This document shows positions 48,944 to 58,393 of a stretch of 64,000 bases of DNA, one piece after another (the stretch's first letter is position 1; every line of letters begins with the position of its first letter). The stretch is taken from assembly GCA_900549545.1 (NCBI GenBank), contig URPA01000004.1, positions 1 through 64,000 on the forward strand, read 5' to 3'. Source of the DNA: an uncultured Eubacteriales bacterium. Its GTDB lineage: Bacteria; Bacillota; Clostridia; Oscillospirales; Oscillospiraceae. The position numbers and the translations under genes are program-made. The notes beneath the pieces were generated by a model. The model had not been told where the DNA came from. It searched no databases and saw only the letters and a program-made list of their open reading frames with translations.

Positions 48944-49936
48944 TCACACTATAAACCCGCCGCCGAGGAGCCTGTCGCCGTCATACAAAACGGCGGACTG
49001 GCCGGGGGCCGGGGCGCGGACGGGCTCGACGCAGCTTATGCGCACGAAATTGCCGTCAACGCGCGCGGTGCAGGGGGGATTTTCCCACTTGGTGTGCCGC
49101 ACGCGGACGCTGGCGCTCAGCTCACCGGCGGGCGGATCGATGAGCCAGTTGAAGTCGGCGGCACTCAGCTCTGTTTTGAAAAGCTCCTCCCAGAGAGCGA
49201 GCTCAATGACATTGTTTTCCGCGTCGATGCGGGAGATGTACAGCTTGCGCCCGTCAAAAAGGCCGGGCCTGCGCTGGCCGACGGTGTAGCGCTGGATGCC
49301 CTCATGCCGGCCGACGACCGCGCCGTGGAACACAAAGTCCCCGGCGGGAGGGTCAACACCCCGGCTTTTGAGCCAGCCGATATGGTCGTTATCCGGCACA
49401 AAGCAAATCTCCATGCTGTCGGGCTTGTGCGCGGCGGGGAGGGAAAGCTCCGCCGCCATTTGGCGCACCTGCGCCTTTTCATAAGCGCCCAGCGGCAGGA
49501 TAAGCCGCCGCGCCTGCTCGCGTGTCAGGCGGCAGAGCATATAGCTCTGGTCGTTTGCGCTTTGGCCCTTGTAGAGCGCGCCGCCCTCTGCGCGGGCATA
49601 GTGCCCGGTGGCGATAAGCTCCGCGCCCACGCTGTCGGCATAGTCCGAAAGCGCTTTGAATTTAAGAGCGGGGTTGCAGATTATGCAGGGGTTTGGCGTC
49701 AGGCCTTTTGCGTATGCCTCGGCAAAGGGGCGGCAGACCGCCTCCTCCAGCCGTGCTTTGACGTCGATGACCGCAAGCTCAAAGTCCGTGGCTTTGGCCG
49801 CGCGCTCCGCCTCCTCCCGCGCGGCGGGAGCGGCGTTATCAAGATACAGCGGCAGCACCTCATAGCCCGCGCACTTAAGCAGCACGGCGGACACGGCGGA
49901 GTCCACCCCGCCGGAAAAGCCCAGAACAACCTTCAT
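48944..49936 (-). CDS. mnmA: tRNA-specific 2-thiouridylase MnmA
   Basis: A 330-residue enzyme that adds sulfur at position 2 of U34 in tRNA-Lys, Glu and Gln. The PP-loop GFSGGVDSA starts at residue 6. The catalytic cysteines are in NPCIICN and SMEICFVPD (about 150 residues later). It is slightly shorter than most MnmA (about 360). Its ATG overlaps the mnmG stop (ATGA). The pairing makes a two-enzyme wobble-uridine modification operon. Confidence 0.95.
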   Translation of the reverse strand: MKVVLGFSGGVDSAVSAVLLKCAGYEVLPLYLDNAAPAAREEAERAAKATDFELAVIDVKARLEEAVCRPFAEAYAKGLTPNPCIICNPALKFKALSDYADSVGAELIATGHYARAEGGALYKGQSANDQSYMLCRLTREQARRLILPLGAYEKAQVRQMAAELSLPAAHKPDSMEICFVPDNDHIGWLKSRGVDPPAGDFVFHGAVVGRHEGIQRYTVGQRRPGLFDGRKLYISRIDAENNVIELALWEELFKTELSAADFNWLIDPPAGELSASVRVRHTKWENPPCTARVDGNFVRISCVEPVRAPAPGQSAVLYDGDRLLGGGFIV

Positions 49937-51804
49937 CGTCTGCCCTCCGAGTAAATCATCAGCACGGACACATCCGCCGGGGACACGCCGGAGATGCGGC
50001 CGGCCTGGCCGAAGTTTTCGGGGCGAATCTTCTTGAGCTTCTCCCGCGCCTCAAGGCGCAGGCCGGTGATCTTGTCATAGTCGATATCCGGGGGCAGGCG
50101 GCGGCTCTCCATGCGGGAAAACTCCTCCACCTGCTTGAGCTGGCGCTTGATGTACCCGTCGTACTTGAGGCGTATCTCCACCTGCGCGGCGACGGCGCGG
50201 TCCAAAACGGGGCGCGCCGGGTCGAAGGGAGCGAGATCATTGTAGCTTATCTGCGGGCGGCGGATAAGCTCTGCCAATGACGCGCCGGTGCTGACGGGGG
50301 CGGTGCCTTTTTCGGTCAAAAGGGCGTTGAGCGCATCGCCCGGGGCGATGTGACATCCCTCTAAGCGCTTGAGCTCCGCATCCACAGCGGCGTATTTATC
50401 CAGCACGGCCTGATGCCGCTCCGGGCTTATAAGCCCCAGCTCAAGCCCGATATGGCTCAGGCGCTGGTCGGCGTTATCCTGCCGGAGCAGAAGGCGGTAC
50501 TCGCTGCGGGAGGTCATCATGCGGTAGGGCTCATTAGTGCCCTTGGTGACCAAATCGTCAATCAGCGCGCCGATGTAAGCCTCGCTGCGGCGGATGATAA
50601 GCGGCTCACGGCCCAGAAGCTTCAAGGCGGCGTTGACGCCCGCCACGAAGCCCTGCACGGCGGCCTCCTCATAGCCGGAGGAGCCGTTGAACTGCCCCGC
50701 GCCGTAAAGCCCCGGTATCTTTTTGCACTCCAGCGTTGCGTAAAGCTCGGTCGGGTCGATGCAGTCATACTCGATGGCGTAGGCCGGGCGCGTCATCTCC
50801 GCGTGCTCAAGGCCGGGGATGGTGTGAAGCATCTGCACCTGCACCTCCTCCGGCATGGAGGAGGAGAAGCCCTGAATGTACACCTCCTCGGTGTTGAGGC
50901 CCATCGGCTCAATGAACAGCTGATGGCGGAGCTTATCCGGGAAGGTCATGACCTTCGTCTCGATGCTCGGGCAGTACCGCGGGCCGACGCCCTCAATGAC
51001 GCCGGAGTATATCGGGCTGCGGTCAAGGTGCGCGCGGATGATATCATGCGTGCGCTCGTTGGTGTAGGTCAGATAGCACACGGCGCGGTTTTCGGGCACG
51101 GCGGCGGTGGAGAAGGAGAAGGCTTCCGGCTCCTCGTCGCCCTTTTGCAGCTCCATGCGGGAAAAGTCCACCGAGCGGGCGTTGACGCGCGGCGGCGTCC
51201 CGGTCTTGAAGCGGCGCATATTGAGCCCCAGGGCCCGCAGACGCTCTGCCAGCGGCACGGCGGCGGCAAGCCCATCCGGCCCTGAAGAGCGCACAGCCTC
51301 ACCCACGATGGTGCGCCCGTCAAGATAGGTGCCCGAGGCGATGATGACCGCGGAGCAGTCATACTCCGCGCCCGTGGCGGTCACAACGGAGCGGACAGCG
51401 CCGTTTTCAATGCCGATATCCACGACCTCCGCCTGCTTTACGCGCAGGTTTTCCTGAAGCTCAAGCGTGTGCTTCATGACCTCCTGATAGCGCCGCCTGT
51501 CGGCCTGCGCGCGGAGCGAGTGCACAGCCGGGCCCTTGCCGAGGTTTAGCATCCTGTACTGGATGCAGGCCCTGTCGGCGGCCTTGGCCATCTCGCCGCC
51601 CAGCGCGTCAAGCTCCCGGACAAGGTGGCCCTTGCCCGTGCCGCCGATGGCGGGGTTGCAGGGCATATTGCCCACGCTGTCAAGATTGACGGTGAAGCAT
51701 ATGGTGTCAAGCCCCATACGCGCCGCGGCGAGGGCGGCCTCTATCCCGGCATGCCCCGCGCCCACTACGGCTATATCACATTTTCCGGCCTTGTATTTAA
51801 TCAA
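49933..51804 (-). CDS. mnmG: tRNA uridine-5-carboxymethylaminomethyl modification enzyme MnmG
   Basis: A 623-residue FAD enzyme that, with MnmE, forms cmnm5U34. It has the FAD motif VVGAGHAGIEAALAAARMG at residue 14, CNPAIGGTGKGHLVREIDALGG-type second motif, and the C-terminal helical domain. MnmE is not next to it. It heads the mnmG-mnmA operon, with a TATAAT -10 (51859-51854 on the minus strand) upstream. Confidence 0.96.
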   Translation of the reverse strand: MIKYKAGKCDIAVVGAGHAGIEAALAAARMGLDTICFTVNLDSVGNMPCNPAIGGTGKGHLVRELDALGGEMAKAADRACIQYRMLNLGKGPAVHSLRAQADRRRYQEVMKHTLELQENLRVKQAEVVDIGIENGAVRSVVTATGAEYDCSAVIIASGTYLDGRTIVGEAVRSSGPDGLAAAVPLAERLRALGLNMRRFKTGTPPRVNARSVDFSRMELQKGDEEPEAFSFSTAAVPENRAVCYLTYTNERTHDIIRAHLDRSPIYSGVIEGVGPRYCPSIETKVMTFPDKLRHQLFIEPMGLNTEEVYIQGFSSSMPEEVQVQMLHTIPGLEHAEMTRPAYAIEYDCIDPTELYATLECKKIPGLYGAGQFNGSSGYEEAAVQGFVAGVNAALKLLGREPLIIRRSEAYIGALIDDLVTKGTNEPYRMMTSRSEYRLLLRQDNADQRLSHIGLELGLISPERHQAVLDKYAAVDAELKRLEGCHIAPGDALNALLTEKGTAPVSTGASLAELIRRPQISYNDLAPFDPARPVLDRAVAAQVEIRLKYDGYIKRQLKQVEEFSRMESRRLPPDIDYDKITGLRLEAREKLKKIRPENFGQAGRISGVSPADVSVLMIYSEGRR

Positions 51805-51914
51805 TTTATTTTAACCTCATCTCTGTGCAAGGGTGAAATTTTACGAACAATTGATTATAGCATGAATACGGAAAATTGAAAGAAAATTTAAGAAAAAATT
51901 GACTGTAATTTCCC

Positions 51915-51943
51915 TTGACCGCGGGGACGGCTGATTATATAAT
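51915..51943 (+). promoter_or_regulatory. Promoter of the Ig-like secreted protein gene
   Basis: TTGACC at 51915-51920, a 17-base spacer, and TATAAT at 51938-51943. Confidence 0.75.
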
Positions 51944-52013
51944 GGTAATATGTAAACCGATATTGAATGTCAGTCGAGCGAAAATGCGGAGAGACAGAGG
52001 GGAATGGCCTAAG

Positions 52014-53174
52014 ATGAGGATGAAAAAGCTGATAACGGCGCTTCTGGCGCTGTGCATGCTGGCGGCGCTGCCTTTTGCCGCCAAAACCCCGGCCTATGCC
52101 GAGGGGGAGATAACCAAGGTGCTCGCAACAACCTCATACACGCCGGTCGCGCTGATGGACGTGAGCTTTATCAGCGCCGCCACCAGCACCGACGGCTGCT
52201 ATGCCACCAGCATCACCTGGTACGACCAGAACTACACTCCGCTGACCGATAAATTCGGCACGGACACCTATCATCTGGAGATACGTCTGGACGCCTACGA
52301 GGGGCGCTATTTTGCCGAGGGGCTGAGCGCGTACCTCAATAACTCCGCCGTGGATTACGCCATCGGCGAGGGCGGGACATATATCGTCCTGCGGCGGGAT
52401 TACACCCCGGCCATCTGGGCGCCGAATATCATAAAGCACCCCGGCGGGGAGACCGTCACCGAGGGGGGCTGGGCGTCATTCGTCTCCACCGCGAGCTATG
52501 CCGACAGCTGCGCGTGGAGCCTTGTTGACCCGAGCGGGCGCTCAATATCCTGCGCGGATATCGGCTCGAAGTTTCCCAGTGTCACTGTCGGCGGGGACGG
52601 GACGGATAAGATAATCGTGCGCGGCATACCGCTTGAAATGAACGGCTGGAAGGCCGTCTGCACCTTCTCCGGCCCCGGCGGCTCCGTCACATCCAACGGC
52701 GCTGTCATAAACGTAAACCCCGACCCGGCCAAGGCAACGCCCACGCCCACGCCGTCACCCACACCGAGCCCCGAGGCTTCCGAGCAGCCCGAGGAGAGCC
52801 CGGAGCCGACGGAGGAGGTCCACACCCATGAGTTTCCGGACACCTGGCAGAGCGACGCGGGGCATCACTGGCGCCAGTGTGAGTGCGGCGAGATGACAGA
52901 CCGGGCCGAGCACACCATGGAGTGGAAAACGATACTCGAGGCCGAGAAAAACAGCCCCGGCGAGGAGAAGGGCGTCTGCTCCGTCTGCGGCTACACCAGC
53001 AGCCGGGAGCTTCAGTACCACGGCAGCGACAAGGGAGATTCGCTAAGCCTCAGCCAGAGCGTGGATCTGGGCACGTTCAGGATAATCCTGTATGTGCTGA
53101 TGGGCCTGCTGGCAGCGGGCGTTGTGGCGCTGGTTGTGCGCGGCATTGTCGGCGGCAGGCGCGGCAGACACTGA
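52014..53174 (+). CDS. Secreted Ig-like protein with C-terminal membrane anchor
   Basis: A 386-residue surface protein: signal peptide (about 1-28), two Ig/carbohydrate-binding-like beta domains (about 30-125 and 130-245), a Thr/Pro/Glu linker, a small Cys/His-rich module (CECG...CSVCGY, with HTHEF before it) and a C-terminal transmembrane helix (about 350-375) with positive tail. The His/Cys module is found in many Firmicutes surface proteins beside Ig-like repeats. The start is the ATG at 52014; GAGGGG lies 11 bases upstream and a second ATG is two codons in. No enzymatic motif is seen. Confidence 0.8.
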   Translation: MRMKKLITALLALCMLAALPFAAKTPAYAEGEITKVLATTSYTPVALMDVSFISAATSTDGCYATSITWYDQNYTPLTDKFGTDTYHLEIRLDAYEGRYFAEGLSAYLNNSAVDYAIGEGGTYIVLRRDYTPAIWAPNIIKHPGGETVTEGGWASFVSTASYADSCAWSLVDPSGRSISCADIGSKFPSVTVGGDGTDKIIVRGIPLEMNGWKAVCTFSGPGGSVTSNGAVINVNPDPAKATPTPTPSPTPSPEASEQPEESPEPTEEVHTHEFPDTWQSDAGHHWRQCECGEMTDRAEHTMEWKTILEAEKNSPGEEKGVCSVCGYTSSRELQYHGSDKGDSLSLSQSVDLGTFRIILYVLMGLLAAGVVALVVRGIVGGRRGRH

Positions 53175-53202
53175 TATGAATATTTATTAAGGAGGCATCA
53201 GC

Positions 53203-53406
53203 ATGGATTGGAGATGCTGCAAATGCGGAAACACGGAGTATGAGATGGATCAGTTTCAGGCCACCGGCGGGAACTTTTCAAAGATTTTCAATGTGCAGAA
53301 CAAGCGCTTTATAACCGTCACGTGCACAAAATGCGGGTATACGGAGCTGTATAAGGCCGAAACCTCGGCAGGAATGAACATTCTGGATTTCTTTATGAAC
53401 GGGTGA
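53203..53406 (+). CDS. Small zinc-ribbon protein
   Basis: A 67-residue protein with two CxxC knuckles (CCKCG near residue 5 and CTKCG near residue 45), a single treble-clef or ribbon fold. Such proteins occur in many Clostridia and are annotated as nucleic-acid-binding zinc ribbons without experimental support. It has AAGGAGG. It follows the Ig-like gene by 28 bases and may be co-transcribed. Confidence 0.8.
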   Translation: MDWRCCKCGNTEYEMDQFQATGGNFSKIFNVQNKRFITVTCTKCGYTELYKAETSAGMNILDFFMNG

Positions 53407-53471
53407 AAAAACGCCGGCTGACCCATTGGGTCAGCCACATAAAGGTAAATTGGAAGTTGTAGCGGCAACGG

Positions 53472-53525
53472 CTTGGCTCTCCCTCTGGGAGAGCTGGCGA
53501 GCGTAAGCGAGACTGAGAGGGTATC
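53472..53525 (+). repeat. Repeat family A, copy 1
   Basis: 54 bases, identical except for one base to 59680-59733, in the same orientation. It includes a CTCTCC...GGGAGAG-type hairpin and a GGCGAGCG/CGC-rich core. Confidence 0.85.
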
Positions 53526-53677
53526 CGCGCGAAGCGCGAAATTATACTTGTTGTGACTTTCTCACCAACGACCTCTCCGTCTTGCCGCTTCGCGTCAAGC
53601 CACCTCCCCTTTGCGAAGGGGAGGCAAAGGGCTTGGCGAAAATTGTGGCAAAAGCGCTAAAACATCCGCTGCACCTA

Positions 53678-53796
53678 CTTGCTTCCCCCATCGGGGGAAG
53701 TGGCGCGTAGCGCCGATAGGGGGCGGTTTACTTATACCCCCTTCAGTCTTGCCGCTACGCAGCAAGACAGCTCCCCCGTAGGGGGCGCCAAGATGG
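53678..53796 (+). repeat. Repeat family B, copy 1
   Basis: About 119 bases. Its reverse complement occurs at 59085-59211 with scattered differences. Each end carries a short internal hairpin (CTTCCCCCATCGGGGGAAG, and CTCCCCCGTAGGGGG). Confidence 0.85.
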
Positions 53797-53859
53797 ATTG
53801 GCGCAGAGATTTACAACTCCCAATTTGTCGCTTCATGCCAGTTTCTGATAAAGTGGCGT

Positions 53860-54456
53860 TTATTTGAAATGCAGTGCCGCCAGAACTCCAACCGGCGCAA
53901 AATAGGCGCACCATAATTCCAGCGCAACGACCCCGGCGGCGCTGGTTTCGCCGTTTGCCATTGAGCTGAACACACCCGTCATTGGCATGATGAAGCAGCC
54001 GAAAAAGAACACCCCGTGTATTATCATTAGGTACTTCAGCCACTTATCCGCCCTTGTTTTCGCCTGTATCGTCAGTCCCAGAAAGAAGGTTGAAAGCGCC
54101 ATCATGCCGTAACCGAGCAAATCATAGCTGAAAAACAGCCCGCCGCGTGAGAAGTCGAGAATCCGCATTGCCTGCTCATTAAGCCCGCCCAGCCTGACGG
54201 CTGTCGTCTGCGCAAAGTACACGATAAGTACCAGTACCGCTTAAATTGCGGCAAATATCGCCCCGGCAACAGCTGCCGCTCTATGCTCCTCATCGCTCTC
54301 GGCGCAGAAACCGGCGGTCATCATAATGTAGCCAATCGGCAGCAGCATACACACAAAATAACTGCCAAAGTCAAAGGGTATCAGCATACACACCGCAAAC
54401 AGCAGCACCGAGGCAGTCACTATAACAGCGCCCGCTCTGGCTATTGTTCTGTTCAT
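53860..54456 (-). pseudogene. Membrane protein gene interrupted by a nonsense codon
   Basis: Two frames of 71 and 120 residues lie in exactly the same phase, separated by one TAA at 54243-54241. Reading through gives a 198-residue protein with about five hydrophobic helices and no gap. The upstream part begins MNRTIARAG and ends GAIFAAI; after the stop the sequence continues directly as AVLVLIVYFAQ. TAA probably replaces TAC or TAT (Tyr). It resembles hypothetical DUF998-like multi-helix proteins. The stop may be a real loss or a sequence error. Confidence 0.65.
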
Positions 54457-54466
54457 TCAAAGCACC

Positions 54467-55099
54467 TCACGCCTTCTTAACCGGATGCCTTATGACTGTT
54501 TTCTGCTTTTCCGGTGCGGTCTTGCGCGGGTCGGAGAGATATATCTCATGGTGCAGGCGCGTGTCGGAAAAGTCGTTCACATAGCCGTTTTTCTGCAAAT
54601 ACTCGTCCATCAAAGCCACCGTCGCCGGCTCATCGTCATAGGCGCCGGTGTGCAGGATTTGGACACAAAGCCCCTCCTCAACGGTGATAAGCTCCGCTTT
54701 GGAGCAATCGAGCTTTTTCTTCCTTGTCGCTGTCTCGACCGCCCAGTCAAAGTCCGCCTTTTTGATAAACTCCGGAACGCGGATGACGGACACCCAGTTA
54801 AAGCCCGCCTTGTCGGAGTAGTCCACGCCCTCGACGCCCTCCTGCCACCAGAAGCCCTCCAGCGGCGGGACGACATATTCAAAAAAGCCCTCGATTTTAT
54901 GCTCGGTCTTGTAGCTCATTTTGAGCGTGTACGCCACCGAATACAGCACGCTTATTGCCTGCTTGTACTCGCCGCCCTCCTCGTTGGGGTCGCCCTTGCC
55001 GCGTACGGCGATATAGCTTGCCGCCGGGACATCCACTATCGCGGGCTTTTTCTTCGGCATGTAAAATTCTTTATATTCCTTCTTGAAATCAAACGCCAT
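54467..55099 (-). CDS. GyrI-like small-molecule-binding protein
   Basis: A 210-residue protein with the GyrI-like/SOUL-type double-beta fold. The opening VDVPAASYIAVRGKGDPNE and WVSVIRVPEFI are family-typical, and a Glu in the pocket replaces catalytic groups. Related proteins bind drugs or hydrolyse cyclopropane compounds. The start is the ATG at 55099 (AAGGAG site). The 5' end overlaps the end of the CAT-like gene by 11 bases. It may be a stand-alone multidrug-sensing or sequestering protein. Confidence 0.82.
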   Translation of the reverse strand: MAFDFKKEYKEFYMPKKKPAIVDVPAASYIAVRGKGDPNEEGGEYKQAISVLYSVAYTLKMSYKTEHKIEGFFEYVVPPLEGFWWQEGVEGVDYSDKAGFNWVSVIRVPEFIKKADFDWAVETATRKKKLDCSKAELITVEEGLCVQILHTGAYDDEPATVALMDEYLQKNGYVNDFSDTRLHHEIYLSDPRKTAPEKQKTVIRHPVKKA

Positions 55100-55757
55100 G
55101 GTTTTCTCCTTCATGTGTAAACAAATCTATCTCCCGCTGCAAAAGCCGGAACACATTCGCGATTAAATACCCGTCCGCGATGGCGTGGTTCAGGCGGACG
55201 CTTATAGGCATCATCAGTCTGCCGTTTTCCTCGCGATAGCTGCCCCAGTTGACGATAGGCGCGAAGGACAGATATCCATCCGGCAGCTCAATATTCAGCG
55301 CATCATACGACAGCCACGGGATGAACGAGGCGTCAAACCAGTTGGGGTGATTTTCCATGTCAAGCCCATACTCCCGTGTCTGCTTCGCGCGTTCAATATC
55401 CCGCTCCGCGCCCGCGTAAAAGGCGGAGTAATCCGCGTTATACTCAGTGTAAACCGGGGTGCAGGTCTCGGTGTCCTCGTGGAAAACATACTGCGTCGGG
55501 TTAATGACATCATAGCAAATAAGCTCATCGCTCTGCCACAGGTAGCCCATTTTGTAATCGTCCCGCGAGTTGAGGGCTTTGCAGAGCAGGTACAAAAAGT
55601 TGATGTAGAACCTTGTCCCTGTTTTCCGTGAATGCTCCTCAAGCGCGGCGACATCAAGGCGTGCCGTCATTGAGGTGGAGCATTTGCAGTCCTGCGTAAA
55701 ATGCCGGAATACGCCCTTGCGGTAATATTTCTCCTTATCAATAATTTTATAGCTCAT
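55089..55757 (-). CDS. Chloramphenicol-acetyltransferase-family protein
   Basis: A 222-residue protein with the type-A CAT fold. The catalytic His is in LNHAIADGY (about residue 195), and the N-terminal YRKGVFRHFTQDCKCSTSMT is a family hallmark. Many such genes in gut Clostridia are not proven to confer resistance and may acetylate other acceptors. The start is the ATG at 55757 (GATGAG upstream); a GTG two codons earlier overlaps the GNAT gene's stop. Confidence 0.85.
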   Translation of the reverse strand: MSYKIIDKEKYYRKGVFRHFTQDCKCSTSMTARLDVAALEEHSRKTGTRFYINFLYLLCKALNSRDDYKMGYLWQSDELICYDVINPTQYVFHEDTETCTPVYTEYNADYSAFYAGAERDIERAKQTREYGLDMENHPNWFDASFIPWLSYDALNIELPDGYLSFAPIVNWGSYREENGRLMMPISVRLNHAIADGYLIANVFRLLQREIDLFTHEGENHGV

Positions 55758-55759
55758 TT

Positions 55760-56257
55760 TCACTCATCCCACTCATATGCCAGCTTAGGCCCGCCGTCAA
55801 ATTGAATCAAACCGCAATATTCAAAGCCCTCTCTGTCAAGAATGTGCTGCATGACCTTGTTTTCATCCTGCGTATCCACTCGTATGGCGCTGATATGCTG
55901 CGCCCGGCACAGGTCTTTTATTAAATTGATTGCCTCCTTCGACAGCCCGCCGCCTCTTGCCTTTTCGCTGAACGCCATTCTATGAACCACCGCGTACGGT
56001 CTGTCCGTTTTCCACGCGCCGTCAATCCTGTGATATGCGGGCTCATCGCCGAAAACAATGCAGCAATATCCGATGACGCCCTCGTCACCTACGAAAGCAT
56101 AGCCAATATTTTGAGCAATATCCTCATCAACGGTCTGCCGTGTGGGGTAGTCCGGGTGCCATTGCTCAAAGCCCATGGATTTGTGGTACGCTCTCGCGTC
56201 CTCTATGCATTGGTAACATATTTCAGCCTCGTTGGGCGCAGCCTTTCTTAAGTACAT
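55760..56257 (-). CDS. GNAT-family N-acetyltransferase
   Basis: A 165-residue acetyl-CoA-dependent transferase with the RxxGxG/A-type pyrophosphate loop EKARGGGLSKEAIN at about residues 98-111 and the C-terminal GFEYCGLI strand. The substrate is unknown. It is the first of three tightly spaced minus-strand genes (GNAT, CAT-like, GyrI-like). Confidence 0.85.
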   Translation of the reverse strand: MYLRKAAPNEAEICYQCIEDARAYHKSMGFEQWHPDYPTRQTVDEDIAQNIGYAFVGDEGVIGYCCIVFGDEPAYHRIDGAWKTDRPYAVVHRMAFSEKARGGGLSKEAINLIKDLCRAQHISAIRVDTQDENKVMQHILDREGFEYCGLIQFDGGPKLAYEWDE

Positions 56258-56293
56258 TTTTTCAATCTTCTTTGTCCTCGCAAATCCTCTTTT

Positions 56294-57325
56294 TCACTCG
56301 CCAAAGCGAATCACCTGCCGCCGCGCGTCGACCGTCGCGGTAACGCCAAAAGGTATAATGCAGCGCGGCAGAGCGTGACCGATGTTGAGGTTGCACACAA
56401 TGGGCAGCTCCGGCGCGGCGATTACATCCGCAAGAATCTCCTCATACTCCCGCGCGTACACCTCATCCATCGGCTTTCCGACCAAAACGCCGGAGAGCAC
56501 ATCAAAAATGCCGGTATCCTTCAGCGCCGTCAGCGCCTTGCGGTAGGTCTCCGGCGGCATCTTCTCCTCGCTGGATTCGAGCAGCAGAATTTTGCCCGCC
56601 CAGTCCTCTTTTGCGGGAAACAGCCCGTATTTCTTGCACAGCAGCGGCATATCAGCATAGCGCTCAGGGCTGAAAAAATCGTAAATCGAATCTATGCAGC
56701 CGCCCAGAATTTCCCCGGAGAAAACGGGCGCGCCCTGCAATAATTTGAAGCCCTGATTGGGGTGCGCCTTCAGCGGCACGCCAATTTGGTCCGGCCCGAA
56801 GCTCGTCCGCCCCTCATACCAAAGCTCGCTTGGGTGAAGCTCCTTTATCGTCCCGGTGGAAATCAGCTCTTCAAAATACTTTCGCGTGTACGGCAGCATC
56901 TCGCTGTCCAGCTCGCAAACATCCGCAAGGAAGGACTGCCCGTAAAAGCTCTTCATCCCCACCTTGTGGAGCATGAAATGGTTTATCGTCGTGTCCGAAA
57001 AGCCGAGAAAAACCTTGTCCGAGGCCGCATCCGCCAGCTCATTGTGTTCAAATAGATACGGCAGCAGGCGGGAGGGGTCATCCCCGCCGATGGCGCAGAG
57101 TATCATGTCAACCTCCGGGTCTCTCAGCGCCTGCAAAAGGTCAGCCGCCCGGGCCTCCGGGTGGTTTTTGATGTATTCGATGCCCATGAGCGCGTGCGGC
57201 ATGAATGAGACCTCCAGCCCGAGGCCGCGCAGCCTGTTCACGCCGATTTCCACCTCATGCTTTGCAAAGTCCTCCCCGATTGTCCCGCTCGACAGGCTGA
57301 CAATGGCGATGCTGTGTATCTTCAT
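56294..57325 (-). CDS. S66-family LD-carboxypeptidase/MccF-like peptidase
   Basis: A 343-residue serine peptidase. The nucleophile Ser is in LGFSDTT (about residue 108), and the Glu and His of the S66 triad lie in the C-terminal half (ESSEEK, NIGHALPR). S66 enzymes trim L,D-linked murein tetrapeptides in the cytoplasm or, in the MccF branch, cleave microcin C-type antibiotics. The context of single-gene accessory functions fits either role. It has no signal peptide. Confidence 0.88.
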   Translation of the reverse strand: MKIHSIAIVSLSSGTIGEDFAKHEVEIGVNRLRGLGLEVSFMPHALMGIEYIKNHPEARAADLLQALRDPEVDMILCAIGGDDPSRLLPYLFEHNELADAASDKVFLGFSDTTINHFMLHKVGMKSFYGQSFLADVCELDSEMLPYTRKYFEELISTGTIKELHPSELWYEGRTSFGPDQIGVPLKAHPNQGFKLLQGAPVFSGEILGGCIDSIYDFFSPERYADMPLLCKKYGLFPAKEDWAGKILLLESSEEKMPPETYRKALTALKDTGIFDVLSGVLVGKPMDEVYAREYEEILADVIAAPELPIVCNLNIGHALPRCIIPFGVTATVDARRQVIRFGE

Positions 57326-57388
57326 TTTTATACCTCAATTTCGTGTTTTGCTCGGTTTTGGCTGAACGCTTTCAAATAATCGCGATAG

Positions 57389-57961
57389 CTAAAGATATCT
57401 GCCGGAATATAATTTACGGGCTTCCGCCGTCCACTTGCGGATAAAATCCGTCTTCGCTGCGGTATAGGCGTCCCGGTTATGCTCATATTTTTTCCATAAT
57501 TTGAGTTTTAGAGTTTCATATTCCTTTGCAATCTGCGGATGCTCTTTCAAATAATCTCTGAAATACAGCTCATCATTATCTCCGGTATATCTCAGGTGCA
57601 GGTGAAACACCCTCTCGGCAAACCCTTTTTCGGTATACCCCTTGTTGAAAGAAAGTCTGTCAGGAGCCTCGGACATACAAATATAGCCGTTTTCTTCAAT
57701 CAATTTTTTATAGTCGGATAACTTATAATCATATGGAATTTCCACAAGAATATCAACAATCGGTTTTGCGCAAATAGAATTAATCGCCGTACTGCCTATA
57801 TGATTTATTCTCTCTATTTCAGGCGCTTTGCTTTTCAAACCGTTTTCTTCATCAGCGTACCATTCTTCCCAGCAGGGCTGATGGTCTGTCAGGCATATTG
57901 GAAAAATCTGCCATAATTCTTCTAAGCTCATTTCTGACAGCTTCTTTTCTATTTTCTTCAC
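57389..57961 (-). CDS. GrpB-family nucleotidyltransferase-fold protein
   Basis: A 190-residue GrpB/DUF UPF0157 protein with the HIGSTAINSICAKPIVDI motif (a nucleotidyltransferase G-S and D-x-D-like site). The function of the family is not established; some members are fused to CoaE. The upstream gap is short, and the gene appears separate from its neighbours. Confidence 0.85.
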   Translation of the reverse strand: MKKIEKKLSEMSLEELWQIFPICLTDHQPCWEEWYADEENGLKSKAPEIERINHIGSTAINSICAKPIVDILVEIPYDYKLSDYKKLIEENGYICMSEAPDRLSFNKGYTEKGFAERVFHLHLRYTGDNDELYFRDYLKEHPQIAKEYETLKLKLWKKYEHNRDAYTAAKTDFIRKWTAEARKLYSGRYL

Positions 57962-58005
57962 CTCCGGCGCCGATTTGCCTCTCCATAACTTCCCGCAAGC
58001 TGAAA

Positions 58006-58353
58006 TTATGTGTTCAACTCCCTGCCTCTCATAGCCGCAGCGAATTGTTCCAAATTCGTTCTGTGCTTGTACTTTACGGATGCTGCTCTGTCCTTCTCAA
58101 GGATGACTTCATTCATATTAATATCGTTCAGCGCAGCGATGGCAACAGCATAATGAATCACATCCGCAAGTTCGCTGCCTAACTCTGCCCGCAAATCTTC
58201 ATTATCAGATGATTTTCTGCCTGCTTTTTTGTTCAGGACTTCCGCAACTTCGCCAATTTCTTCCACAAGCTTCATAAAAAGACTTTCGGCTATTCCGCCA
58301 TTGCTGTAATGATCCAGTAAATATGCTCCCAGCTCCTCTATCGTCACTTTCAT
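58006..58353 (-). CDS. MazG-like nucleotide pyrophosphohydrolase
   Basis: A 115-residue all-alpha NTP pyrophosphohydrolase fold with the metal motif EEIGEVAE (about 31-38) and the ELADVIHY partner (about 61-68). Such small MazG-like proteins hydrolyse non-standard or alarmone nucleotides. The C-terminal part is basic. Confidence 0.85.
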   Translation of the reverse strand: MKVTIEELGAYLLDHYSNGGIAESLFMKLVEEIGEVAEVLNKKAGRKSSDNEDLRAELGSELADVIHYAVAIAALNDINMNEVILEKDRAASVKYKHRTNLEQFAAAMRGRELNT

Positions 58354-58393
58354 AATCTGTTTTCCTCCGCAACTATCGCCAAGCGTGAATATA

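Larger units (their letters stand above)
53430..53815. repeat. Cluster of short intergenic palindromic repeats (left)
   Basis: This gene-free stretch of 453 bases between the zinc-ribbon gene and the broken membrane gene contains two repeat families. Family A is 53472-53525 and family B is 53678-53796. A further GC-rich hairpin unit near 53610-53628 (CCTCCCC/GGGGAGG) also appears. No ORF with coding character is present. Confidence 0.8.

Noticed and set aside
55089..55757. A proven chloramphenicol resistance gene
   Set aside because: The CAT fold and catalytic His are there, but many family members in Clostridia have other acceptors; resistance cannot be claimed from sequence.
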